A stretch of 64,000 nt of DNA, taken from positions 23,944 through 87,943 of the IMG/VR virus record IMGVR_UViG_3300020185_002701, one strand, 5' to 3'. A model generated the notes under the pieces. That model worked only from the letters and a program-made list of their open reading frames with translations. It was not told the origin of the DNA and made no database searches. The stretch is from a virus. Shown here one piece after another: positions 12,001-19,100 of the stretch (positions are counted from its first letter, which is position 1; the number at the start of each line of letters is the position of its first letter). The translations under genes were made by a program, and so were the position numbers.

Positions 12001-13389
12001 TTGCTTGATGAAACCATACAACAAAATATCGTTGAGCAAGTAGCACCCAACTCACGTGAAGTTACACATAGAGTGCATATGAACTTATTTGGCGGTACAG
12101 ATTATTTAAGAATAAGCAGTAGAAAGACATCTGCCCTATCAAAAGACTTAGAAATATGGGGGAGCGAATTATTCCTTGACAATGTTTCGTGGGTACAGCC
12201 AGCATCTTTAGACCAGCCTCAGGCTTTGTGGATAGGTGATGAGTTAATACAATATGGTAGGAAGATCGACGATAAAGTTGATTTTATAACTAGGGGTGCT
12301 AAAGGCACCACTATACAACACCACCCAGCAGGAACTCCAGTGTACTCTGCTTACAATGTAGATTTGTTTAATGACTTGATGCCAGAGAGCGCAGTATGGC
12401 TTGAAATAGGAACACGTTACGAAGACGTAACTAAGTGGGATCAAGCAGGAGATGCTACTCTTGGTAATCAGGATGATAACTTTTGGTTACAGATTAATAG
12501 CTGGGACGAAAATGCCAATGTATTAAGCACACAGAGCGATACCGCAGTATTAATAGAGAGTGGTGCAGAAACAAGTAACTTAGTAATGACTACAGGAATG
12601 TTTGATATAACTAACAAAGCTATTAAGATAAAATCTACTATCTCACAACCAGCTGTACTAGCGCAGTCGGCAGTACAATATACTAATATTTTACAATTAC
12701 AAGCTCCATTGTACACTAGTACGGCTGTCGTAATGGAAGATGTTCCTCAAGGTAATAGTACTATAAGAGTAAGTAGTCCAGGACATAATGTTAATGATAT
12801 ACTAATTGTGCAGACAGCTAGTGGAACAGCTGGTGAATATATTGGACAAATTCAGTCCTACTTAGGCGAACCAGAGCCTGGTAAACATGAATACCAGTTG
12901 TATACTCCAGTGTATCAGAAAGTTAATGAACTTACACAATTGTGGTTCTCAAGATATGTACCAGGAATGGAAATTAAACGGGGTATTAATACCTTAGGGT
13001 TTATAGGAGACTTGAATTATGGGTCAGGTAATATTACACTAAGTAATCAATTATCTGGTCTCTTACCAACAGCAGGACAAACTGTTGAGTTGTATTGGAG
13101 AGATGTTGCAATTGTAAATGAAACATTTGGTGCAGGCCCGGGACAAATAGTTAATGTTGTTCCTAGTGCAGCTGAAGGTTGGCAGTCAACGTTTAATAGA
13201 ATTTTATTCAACGACGCTGTTACTGTTGAAGTTGAAGTGATTGAAACAGGCAATTCAGATGTAGCGTGGGATAGTGCAAGACTTGCTGGTCAAACAGCAC
13301 AAAGTTTGGCAGATAGAGCAAATGCTGATTATAGTTCTTTTAACAGCATTATGCGATTTATGCACTTCGGCGAAGATCCGACCCCATAA
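1..13389 (+). CDS. Giant virion structural protein, 5' end outside window
   Basis: The reading frame is open from base 1, so the gene probably starts upstream; the first possible in-window start is a GTG at base 40 without a convincing ribosome binding site. At least 4,463 residues are encoded. Composition (rich in N, T, S, G, Y, few Cys) and lack of enzyme motifs fit a phage tail or baseplate-associated adhesion protein. Around residues 1940-2060 there are GSGY and GTGY turns of the kind repeated in T4-like cyanophage structural proteins. A stretch encoded at about 3490-4040 (GYFRAPKTGWYKF, then a later FLKEGSFYFTRAL) resembles a PA14-type carbohydrate-binding module. Residues near 220-240 (YPEGSVVIYNSQYWIAL) look like a small carbohydrate-binding strand pair. 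It is the first of six consecutive fibre or structural genes. The virion role is inferred from size, composition and neighbours; no specific T4 homologue is recognised. Confidence 0.7.
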   Translation, partial: LVRSVKRETKFPVVTTLDHNRINMNGSEITVDSYNNLSGMNEAINRAIALRRAYTDLTQPTSAGFRLAFNMLTDPFTPVAQTSSGNKLPAAFISNYGPYVRDAETINRLGNQNAQATGELKIADTVEQIYNENFNQGPKIAGPTQGLSYTDAITGIKYNWSPSIKDYRAEYTAQQELEEQSITNTVEYPDPEGHITTIQGPAISSWSSEGILYEVPGVYGDIAYPEGSVVIYNSQYWIALIDIMLSDNTTFGSDGGNPYQDREFPDQDLIRTNINGKFVYTWRAINNSDAIKSAINEQLTLTTLPGTGTSTANIPGVKRKSYNMLEKTDLNGLLVQPSYNDPVGTVIPRYRLQPNQYKSYAIYQAVRNDNNDIYYIKLDEVSPPLTRHDFYRTINAYSNFSGYEAVDFYYTNNITLSNYLDVNQRITYNRDPLKMKQTGYVLEIGPAEPASFIGKQLLAEPFAVSGGNNTNAIENFRNLPYLEIASSDQNGSLGKATITLGNENDNANGYNSFLLWTPGLTPGKWEPSPEGPGPLNGYNGVPVSAGFGKGYYSAGDGHTDAGNYPGYTVKYDRPIPRFVYSKNYKVSPPVTNRDDTLEYIPLTNTDLGELGLRPDQIYVACFWTEPFVYTNQLVGYNNNNIDSSGKPAPIYSDYEGTVVRFKYIRITELPANAITRRLIPDTGWGGKPWSNRIVDNVGVQFTNDNENQIWDLFKPADVSAGTTTEALTTATVQNTADAPTGEQIQSSTAPETQPIFVPTTALGPVITGGVLDGLTGPCDTVQQPGDPESGIGGDCDKVPQESVQALTLTKDDMELISDPTIISDYNVYYKTVKIAGSRSPFTVFFNSGGSSIALGLTQSKNIYTPTETTVQAQFGGEQPFIKNNTGTSRAGSLQGQVFAYGDINTGVPVTNIVSNALGLITNAPLPGIQTYTAAGSEVTFPSITGSAFNLLFPDNEMAVSGIGFIREEQLICSVPGPYVTVFVATDSRASTDDFTLVLSYLKELVVTEEVAPITGECTDDVLTNSRNYSAGATVRAWSNNVTPLNGTFSTIFANSSGNPILYDFFSSISESGSVTSFVDFRSRVDNIYWTAGAADSPYANKDTYKALELQIPLGTRTGFTYDTIDNWADTPNPDVVNLTSHVDKTNNLLVSENIVNAFNTPVKAGNTNSGSTIELKGYFRAPKTGWYKFDNITNETENLSRSWIWVSSAADPSNSLTHVNSRILWKRYGVDDAKLQIDSAGNETAVAEEYFVNDGYQLTGDETQEQYINSVAYHRDNAASSHTHSQTGQTTVIFLKEGSFYFTRALATNHLVEAVMHLQYAFSDAPENLLPSSTNFTTGRLGFSGRTCAADIQDNAPPVVQDPAQPIDPVTNPAPVYDCFGTPIGQNFNLYQTSTTLAIDVSYEGESGVYSYIDINDGAVNTLDFYTNTDPNFSGTIPTSITTSIATFCTADLAACITNQLTSQYAGQSLNDQQKLAIINSCSNVTQEPETPIYPADQGNDPDNAEQTQEIVFEPLIDDRQDVQRGWTGGIATSEQGQTRGYVWGNYVGYSKPQMTGYNFYPGVFKKTTVKLVQPSQNTYTTQNTIPEGQVVGPNSQRISGGAIISLAKPLTTTVPKTPTVLKRYEVQDQPWADNLTNVNSLTYNPRRIGSSINVNNSNLTNVKPNINSNDLDYNGPAFTTPDTVLQEDRSDVTRVVANQTTSLQPLQFSKVNTGIRFTKVPVIDITPLDIDANGNYLPAGTTVQAQISRPTPTASITQEDLLGTKEGEELYINGRRLVVRARTLEDLKNQINCGVFGLEAGIVNQAGQPTLVISSCTGQAWRVANGCGGGVYSQVGDFHINRGFEQSRTAVSSLTDAVVDTGQAAASTVYTKYTYVTEQTIGVAGEIIPANTYVRFGLNTGTGETGYTTNQTYVDAAGDINLVEFEGNSTGTIAPMPSTSTTSEYQTAGSGYRIGDRLRLIGGTPINSAKAPLTKICIDSAGSGYTDVTKLQVVINSNNATPGVGAAAIVTALDINGGIAEIEIVNGGTGYDINRPPLVEIIDLANPSAATRTIDSRWPGASAGGSLSVNGGDILEIDNYSSSIDGKDLYIDKRHLKATAPFTIGQRLFDGLVSPVNINSNVAWIDPQTLDNSFTGRAQITLTGVSSGSAILESIRPNSFVEIAHFPRTAFDNVATITAGSLSKLSSTMTIPGNYQSIIQPGDVITFLDQNEQLEKEDGSISLPDPRYIQLQIDSATDNGGSTDLVFTTTVDARYTFADATVGGTDRPVLIGRAIESKFFIPQPTDNNPTVTYNSGLSTLTVVIESDMFRTFPSFKNSGMFGNGFLPDVYTGIMQPDTVYVYYKKAWWTETLVNPPGGVPVLQDIVDPSVPRNSAKLSALMGTSDTYGTNLNFNDNALKAGYQGMAGPQRIAKFIVTGVDSFGAITSLRIIDRGVYKIFPSDLTRGLPLEYDYEIPGTSSGQLLNGVATVLPSQRGTTLGVSDPLWSVQYGPDHPEYKVDPYGDTSNERHPDWFRYPEFYFNGVQWVPYKGTPGEYDPSTWVIVDTRDPSTSQDISINDAWENLTAEQIERFYVTGQLLRKTYLIDDNVASTTYGKYITPRTLAGGSGARVFLTAQEIPDCSEKGTAREALGLPEIVEKVNAPLSLAKNINDAIAAAGYNPNTLNASVTPNGDLGEFGLSTSFPGIRLDSSTPGFLEKFGLPTGDYNLGMLCIESTLQDPNTTDEEAQQVINELYQSGSYGNLSTDELSSITGRSREDVKNVDVLSFACVQRISPKVPAGVNTGDLLNDNNSIFPGNNIIRLRELFKYTVSNIFGEDISLNTVSNRQDVSVNVFESRRYNNFNTLPVNFETTDAATNAVNTVLYPGQPVINTNVPSTNLPVVEKRWIDNYNGSWAYFENGVLIRQQEPLVDSRYVSSTLMYNGTTGEKFLDLYQWDPFKGVLPKFIADEVYYISEVDPVGYSSARSVFGRNNIGKTWWDTSTIRYFWYEQGSAVERRNAWGSAFPGSSITICEWIESEALPENWAGDGTPRFLDRYITERHQDPITGEFKLYYYYWVQNRSIIDDRIKRDLNRSLDTRTIARYIANPYKYGIETVSYISPSSMLIGNTGPSLNKFENRLQINFSRNLNPDGIDHTAWELAREGDKDSVIPNDLSNKLIDSLAAENAIGQVVPSPLLSDVERYGIGFRPRQTMFKNIKEARRVMVNVINRLLSDLRLETEYPEWDSTLPSVRTYIKTVDWFAVRTVDNETNENIRFNDSYKPVYKVSSVAELYRLQNVPDGSIAQVSNEQNTSVELWIYIGNKNRYKQINIKDETIQLSSALYTDDTNAIMSNEIRLLLTTLKDKVFFNTNKWNELFFEMLKYAYVEQGQLSWAFKTSYLFVKKEEEDLVKFTGFKPDNFQKVLDYMNEVKPYNAKIREYKDGKRAPLDYIGQNNISDYDKPPFVDPEANKIRVLDETIPADLELMGTNARYVDYWTAITTDNTTPIRKGKVNLTFDRTNWLPTLFGWDPATDTESIAISKNIAFLSVANAAVMADPSSNIRAIDRIFKYDSDVQAAFNTEVNTFFNDPTASANISIVGNYLLLNNMIGSNQMDTTLSLLKTKSGGDFQGETVNAYTFKEYVDNFDSITDVVTQFGFDSDPWDENTDYDNVTVTDSRNSANYGNVTSIGVGDHPWDQVKEYVIYEGIINKDIDGPVTLRRNDEVYEGFDSITFHRMLYGEEMPEELALFDPLESVVMTVVTSEFARGTTDVVAQYDVLPANIDLQHTVYNLVSTTVLDGGRGWINPTVTFYNDFTNSEPALWSATATVVPDGDGSTISAINITLGAAQIIGLQSQLNIVVSESYTQTLTAQANKRTNVLKLSNPAELIVGQSVTSVTGNILYGEIVSIDGANATISTFLEDTLLNGSTVSVSGSNFTGRSFYGITTEASVLIDKKFAEENYDPSEYTIISPTLAEFTNIDFVNAVIQAGVDPTSNTNFYGIDTVSGWDTAIENGTIGAWDLLDETIQQNIVEQVAPNSREVTHRVHMNLFGGTDYLRISSRKTSALSKDLEIWGSELFLDNVSWVQPASLDQPQALWIGDELIQYGRKIDDKVDFITRGAKGTTIQHHPAGTPVYSAYNVDLFNDLMPESAVWLEIGTRYEDVTKWDQAGDATLGNQDDNFWLQINSWDENANVLSTQSDTAVLIESGAETSNLVMTTGMFDITNKAIKIKSTISQPAVLAQSAVQYTNILQLQAPLYTSTAVVMEDVPQGNSTIRVSSPGHNVNDILIVQTASGTAGEYIGQIQSYLGEPEPGKHEYQLYTPVYQKVNELTQLWFSRYVPGMEIKRGINTLGFIGDLNYGSGNITLSNQLSGLLPTAGQTVELYWRDVAIVNETFGAGPGQIVNVVPSAAEGWQSTFNRILFNDAVTVEVEVIETGNSDVAWDSARLAGQTAQSLADRANADYSSFNSIMRFMHFGEDPTP

Positions 13390-13412
13390 GTAAATTAGTG
13401 TTTTTTAAAAGT

Positions 13413-13420
13413 GATAAATA
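13413..13420 (+). promoter_or_regulatory. T4-type late promoter octamer GATAAATA
   Basis: GATAAATA lies in the short gap between the giant gene and the next structural gene. T4 late promoters carry TATAAATA about 6-13 bases before the transcription start. The predicted start would be near 13426, one base before the first ATG of the next gene, so transcripts would be almost leaderless unless translation begins at the later ATG at 13463. Confidence 0.65.
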
Positions 13421-13426
13421 ACAACA

Positions 13427-14095
13427 ATGGATGTTAATAAACCAAATTCGGAAAAACAAGTTATGAATCAATCTACAAAACCAGATGACCAAATGGGATT
13501 GAACGTGAGCGGGCATATTTTAATCCGCGACAAGCAAACCGGTCAGGAGATCGTAAACAAAAGAAATGCTATTCATTACGGTAATATGGCATACATAGTA
13601 GCTCAAGCATTAAGTAATAATGAAACAGCATATATTCATTATCTTGCTTTCGGAAATGGCGGAACTAGTGTAGATACAGCTGGAAAAGTATCATATAAAA
13701 CCCCTAGGGTCACCGAAGGATATGAATCAGGTGCAAACTTATACAGTAGGACATATTGGAAGGCTATTAGCGACAGCGACGAAAACAGCGATCAAGTTAA
13801 TAATAATATATCGATAATCCCAGGACAAAGTTACACTGATATTAAATGTACCTGTACGTTAGCATATAATGAACCAAGTGGTCAAGACACGTTTGATAGT
13901 AGTACAACAAATGAAGGAGATTACATTTTCGATGAGCTTGCTTTATTTTCTTACCCAACTGATACTGGATTAGCAACCCCAGAAGAAATTATAAACACAA
14001 GCACAATGTTAACCCATGTACTTTTTCATCCAGTACAAAAAAGTTCAAACAGAGAGATAGAAGTAATTTACACTATTAGAGTACAACTAAGCTAA
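13427..14095 (+). CDS. Putative virion structural protein (222 aa)
   Basis: A 222-residue protein without enzyme motifs, lying between two fibre genes. It opens with a polar, probably disordered stretch and then a region around residues 25-60 (SGHILIRDKQTGQEIV, then KRNAIHYGNMAYIVAQAL) of a type I associate with structural proteins of T4-like marine phages. The C-terminal half is beta-rich and ends in an IYTIRVQLS strand. The first ATG (13427) is only six bases after the late-promoter octamer and has no Shine-Dalgarno. A second in-frame ATG at 13463 has a GGAAA nine bases upstream and would give 210 residues, so the start is uncertain. The next gene begins 12 bases after its stop. Function is inferred from location only. 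Confidence 0.7.
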   Translation: MDVNKPNSEKQVMNQSTKPDDQMGLNVSGHILIRDKQTGQEIVNKRNAIHYGNMAYIVAQALSNNETAYIHYLAFGNGGTSVDTAGKVSYKTPRVTEGYESGANLYSRTYWKAISDSDENSDQVNNNISIIPGQSYTDIKCTCTLAYNEPSGQDTFDSSTTNEGDYIFDELALFSYPTDTGLATPEEIINTSTMLTHVLFHPVQKSSNREIEVIYTIRVQLS

Positions 14096-14107
14096 GAGGA
14101 TTAAACA

Positions 14108-16162
14108 GTGCCATATATTATTGAGAATGCAAGCGGCGAACCAATAACGATACCTGACGGTAGTCTTAACAGTGACTACAGTATCGATCTTATTGGACGT
14201 AACTATGAGAATTATGGTCAAGTTATTGCAAAAACCCAAATCGATTTATTAGATAATTTCGCCTCTGACGGTACTCCGCCAGCTGATCCAACAAGTGGTC
14301 AATTATGGTACGATAAAAACTTTAAAGTGTTGAGATCATACGACGGCACTACGGGTGCATGGCTGCCAAATCGCCCTCTTGTAGTAAACTCCCCTCCTAC
14401 AAATATACACGGCCAAAACAAAGCAGGTACAGAATATTTTAACATTGGTACAGGTCAATTATATATTAACACGGGCTCTACTGGGTATCAACTAGCAAAC
14501 AAGCCAGGGGAAATATCCCTACTGTATGATACAAACTCTGAACTAAGCAATCCAACTTTTTATGGAACCAGTATAAGAAATATCTTCTTAGTTGATACTG
14601 ATGGAATACCGCGCTCAGTATTAGCATTATATTATAAAAATGATGGTGAAATAACAGCAAGCGGCTATTATGACGGCGAGCGTATTATTGCATTATATAG
14701 TGGACACGAAACTTCTTTTACTGTTGCAGATGCAGTAAGTACTACAGATGGAGATACTCATAATTTTCATCCTCAATTCGATATTGTACAAAGTATAGGC
14801 GGTATAGGTACTACTATATATCCTGGGATGAATACTCGATTAGACGATCAAACAGTAGTTAATTCAGCAAGATTATCACAAAGATCTAATGCTGCTTATA
14901 ATTTAAACACTGGTTCTTATTACCTTGAATTAGTTAACGGACAAATTGAAGATAACGGTGGTACAAACATTGCTGCTGCTAATGTGTTTCATCATGGTGC
15001 AAACACTGTTCCTGTAGTAAGTAATACATATAATTTAGGTAGTACTACTAACCTATTCTCACAAGGTTATATAAATGATTTAAAAATTGGCAATAGCATT
15101 TTATCTAATGGTGGTACATACACCATTGGGTCTCAAGCTGATCCAGTTGATGTTGTAAGCGCATCTACTATTAATGTCTATACTAATATACTTTTTCCAT
15201 CAGGCGGAGACATTGCATCAACTAGTGACCGAGTAAACAACATTAGTGCAGCTAACGTAAACATTCAGGGACATGCTGATATTAATGGCTACAGAATGCC
15301 TGCTAGTACTGGTACTAACGGTCAGCTTATGTATTTAAATAATGTAACTGGCGGAAGTGAATTTGCAGACCCTATAAGTAATATTAAATATGTTACTAGC
15401 AGTAATGGTAGTATTGATGTAGTAGAATCATCTTCGACAGAAACACCAATTGGTAGTTTATCATTAAATGTTAGATCATTAGATTTTCAATCAAATGTTA
15501 ATTATACAAGAGAATTAATTTCTATTGCAACAGCATCAAATACTGCACTAGAGTATAATAATACTACGGGCGAAATTAGTTTTATTAGAACAACACCGTT
15601 TGATAATCTAGTTCCTGCTACGCATTTCTTATTACTACAAGGTACTACCAGCCAAACAGCAACAGGGGTTAAGACGTTTACGGCAAGAGCAGATTTTCCA
15701 GCAGGAATAGATATATCAAAAAATATTCGATACGGTGCATCCGCAGATTTTCCAGCAGGAATACCTACATCAACGACAAATTTAGTTTTTAACACTCGCG
15801 ACGATAGCACTGCTACAAATCATAGCATAACGTTTTCAAAGAAAGGCGACATTACTGCATCAGGCGACATTACTGCATTTAGTGATTTAAGACTAAAAGA
15901 AAATTTAGAACCTATTACCGATGCAGTATCAAAAGTTAAAGCAATTACGGGATACACATACACATTGATAGGAGATTCGGTTAAGCACACAGGAGTTATT
16001 GCACAAGATGTAGAATCAGTACTACCAGAAGTTGTTCACACTGGCGACGATCCTGACGGGACAAAGAGTGTTGCATACGGAAATATGGTGGGATTGTTAA
16101 TAGAAGCAATAAAAGATTTATCTAATGAAATAGACGCTCTGAAACAACGACTCGGCGATTAA
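14108..16162 (+). CDS. Tail fibre protein with C-terminal S74 self-cleaving chaperone domain
   Basis: A 684-residue fibre starting at GTG, supported by an AGAGGA site and by the paralogue at 28582, which begins with the same MPYI. Residues 1-130 form a conserved head (LIGRN, NYGQ, NFAS, GQLWY) shared with that paralogue. The middle is repetitive beta-rich shaft. The last 95 residues are a Peptidase_S74 intramolecular chaperone: SDLRLKEN at residues 592-599 supplies the Ser592/Lys597 dyad (spaced as in known S74/MYRF domains), followed by GVIAQDVESVLPEVV and a closing helix. Family knowledge predicts trimerisation, autocleavage before Ser592 and release of the chaperone. Two perfect 21-base direct repeats 54 bases apart (15689 and 15743) and a GDITAS/GDITAF tandem lie just before the domain. 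Confidence 0.88.
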   Translation: MPYIIENASGEPITIPDGSLNSDYSIDLIGRNYENYGQVIAKTQIDLLDNFASDGTPPADPTSGQLWYDKNFKVLRSYDGTTGAWLPNRPLVVNSPPTNIHGQNKAGTEYFNIGTGQLYINTGSTGYQLANKPGEISLLYDTNSELSNPTFYGTSIRNIFLVDTDGIPRSVLALYYKNDGEITASGYYDGERIIALYSGHETSFTVADAVSTTDGDTHNFHPQFDIVQSIGGIGTTIYPGMNTRLDDQTVVNSARLSQRSNAAYNLNTGSYYLELVNGQIEDNGGTNIAAANVFHHGANTVPVVSNTYNLGSTTNLFSQGYINDLKIGNSILSNGGTYTIGSQADPVDVVSASTINVYTNILFPSGGDIASTSDRVNNISAANVNIQGHADINGYRMPASTGTNGQLMYLNNVTGGSEFADPISNIKYVTSSNGSIDVVESSSTETPIGSLSLNVRSLDFQSNVNYTRELISIATASNTALEYNNTTGEISFIRTTPFDNLVPATHFLLLQGTTSQTATGVKTFTARADFPAGIDISKNIRYGASADFPAGIPTSTTNLVFNTRDDSTATNHSITFSKKGDITASGDITAFSDLRLKENLEPITDAVSKVKAITGYTYTLIGDSVKHTGVIAQDVESVLPEVVHTGDDPDGTKSVAYGNMVGLLIEAIKDLSNEIDALKQRLGD
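15689..15763 (+). repeat. Pair of 21-bp direct repeats, 54-bp period
   Basis: The same 21 bases occur at 15689-15709 and 15743-15763, encoding ADFPAGI twice with an 18-codon period inside the fibre shaft. An 18-base near-repeat (GDITAS, GDITAF) follows at about 15844-15879. The exact nucleotide identity suggests a recent in-frame duplication rather than ancient protein repeats. Confidence 0.8.
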
Positions 16163-16178
16163 AGCAAGGATTTTTTTG

Positions 16179-19100
16179 ATGGTACATAGAGAATACAATG
16201 TCATTGTACATAAAGATGTGGATTTAGCTGAGCTAGAACAAGAACTGTGTGCTGCATTTGGTAACGAAACGATCCCTGATCGTGAAGTAGAAATTGTTGA
16301 TCCAAGATATAAAAATCCACGTATTACTAGTTTTAATCTCAGTGATGACGAAGCTGAACAGTTACGTGCAGATCCTAGAATACTAGAAGTAGAAATTCCA
16401 CCACTTCAACAACCAGGTATGATTGTTGAAAGATTTGTAGTGACTACCCAATCAGGAGATTTTGATAGAAGTAGTAGTACTGCTGATGATCATGTTAACT
16501 GGGGTTTACGTAGAGTTATTGAAACTACCAATACATTTGGTGGTAGCACAACTATTGCAGGGGATTATAGTTATAGCAGAGATGGAACCGGCGTCGACTT
16601 TGTAGTAATGGATAGCGGAATACAAGCCGATCATCCTGAATTCGAAGACGCAGATGGAAATAGTCGTGTAAGACAAATTGATTGGTATGATGCTGCTGAT
16701 ATTCCAGGAACTATGCCAACTAATTTTTACACTGACTTTGAGGGACATGGAACACATTGCGCCGCAATTGCTGCTGGTAAAACATATGGATGGGCTAAAA
16801 ACGCAGATATATATTCGTTAAAAATGGCAGGACTAGAAGGACCAACAGATCCTAATAATGGTATTAATTATTCAGTAATATTTGACCTTGTTGTAGCATG
16901 GCATAATCGTAAAAACAATCCTGCTGATCCTATCTACACTGGACGTCCTACAGTAATGAATATGAGCTGGGGGTTTCTTTACCAGAACGAAAATGAACCA
17001 GATTCCGGTGAATACAGGGGTACACCGTGGACATTTGGAGATCCCGGATACACGGTAGGCACGACGCTGTGGAATAGCACAGGGATAGTACCAAAATTAG
17101 GAAATGCCACATCAGGTTATAGGTATAAATTACCAGGTAGCAATACTAGTGCGAACACAGACATTGACACTATTGCATCAGCAGGAATAATAGTAACAAT
17201 TTCAGCAGGAAACAACTATTATAAAAATACTCTACCAGGCGATGTAGAGTACGATAATTCAGTTTCGTGGGGTGCCATAACAAGATTTTATCATCGACAG
17301 GGATCTCCTTACAGCCCTGATGTTTTTTTTGTAGGAAGCATAGACACAGATCAAATATTAGACGGCACTTATAAAGACCGTGTAGCTTCGAGCAGCACCA
17401 GAGGTCCAGCAGTAAACATATTTTCTCCAGGCGATAGCATAGCAAGTGCTACTTCTACAGTTAATTCGTATGCAAGTTTAGATGTTTATAATTATATTCC
17501 AGACACTAATTTTAGAATGGTAGAACTTGGCGGTACTAGTATGGCCGCACCACAGGTGGCAGGCATAGCAGCATTACATTTGCAAGCTAATCCTAATTTA
17601 ACACCAGCACAAATACAAGACCGGATTATAAACGATAACAGTTATAATGTAATGTACAGTACAGGATCAGACACTGACTATACAGCGTTCACTAGTTCAC
17701 TCCTGGGCGCTGCTGGTAATGTTGTATATTCTAAATATTCTATAGACGTTAACGAATCACTAAGTGATATTACTTTGAGCAATCCTTCATTAGTGACTAC
17801 AAATTTAAACCAGCCAGCAACTATTAATTTACGGGATTTAACAAGCAACGTAGCTGTAACAAATTTTCGTGAATTTACGGTTACTACTACGCCAACCAAC
17901 GGCACGGTTACTTTAATTGATCCATCCCAAGGCACAGTGGAATATACTCCAAATAATAGTTATACTGGGCCAGACAATTTTTCTTTTACCTTAAAAAATA
18001 ATTTAGGTAATGTTAGCACTAATCAATCTGATGTTTCTGTGCAAGTTGGTAGCGGACAACTCGTAACAGTAGCCGATGATTCTTTTACTACATTTGGATT
18101 AGAAACCACAGTACTTGATGTTTTAGCAAACGATGGTATAAATGCTAATGTATCCACAGTGGTAGTTGATACTAGTCCTTCTAATGGCACAGCATCTCCA
18201 AACATAGATGGTACAATTGATTATACATCGAGCATAAGATACGGACTAGATTCTTTTACGTACACAGTAGATAGTACCACTGACGTAACTAGCGATATTT
18301 CAAATGTTACAGTATACATAAATCAGAGAGTAGCTGTTTCAGATTTCTCGTTTGAGGCAAGTAGCCCTGGTACATCAACAATACCTGTACTAAAAAATTC
18401 TACAAGTTACGATCCTCATTTTGCAAATGTTAGAGCTATTTACAATTTTATATCTCCCAGTTTAGGCACAGCAGCCAGTGCTACCGGCAGCACTTATCTC
18501 GGTAATATTACTCCAGTTGGCTCGTCGATAGAATTTGTAACCACTGGTGGCGAACATGATCTTGGCAGCTTATATTTTGGAGATAAGGATTTTCATACAG
18601 GAGCATCAATCGATTCTACAAATTTAGCTGCTAGTAATTTCTTTACAAGTCCTGAGTGGACTGTGGAATGGAGCTTTAAAATATCTAGTAGCAGTGTTAC
18701 TGGTACGCAATCGATGATGTGTGCTAAAAGCGTTAACAACGGTCCGTTACGTGTATTTTTTAACGGCACAGGTTTAACATGTTTAGTTAATTCCTCTAGT
18801 TCTATTATTAGAAATTTTCAAGGATTAACTGGCTGGGTCTATGACGATTGGAACAAAATTGCAATACAACGAAATAATGATTCGTTAGCTGTGTTTATAA
18901 ACGGAGTACTAGTAAGAGAAAGTTCTACTGGTACAAGTCTTAACAATATATCTGAAACAGACAGTATTATATATCTCGGTAGAGATGCATTTAGTACCAC
19001 CACATATAAACTTAACGATTGTTACATGGATAACATTCGATTTACTGCATCTGCAAGATACGATATAGCAGATAGTTATTATCCTGCGACACAGACATTT

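Noticed and set aside
16176-16178. TTG start for the giant subtilisin adhesin
   Set aside because: The adjacent ATG at 16179 has better spacing from the AAGGA site and is the normal start codon.
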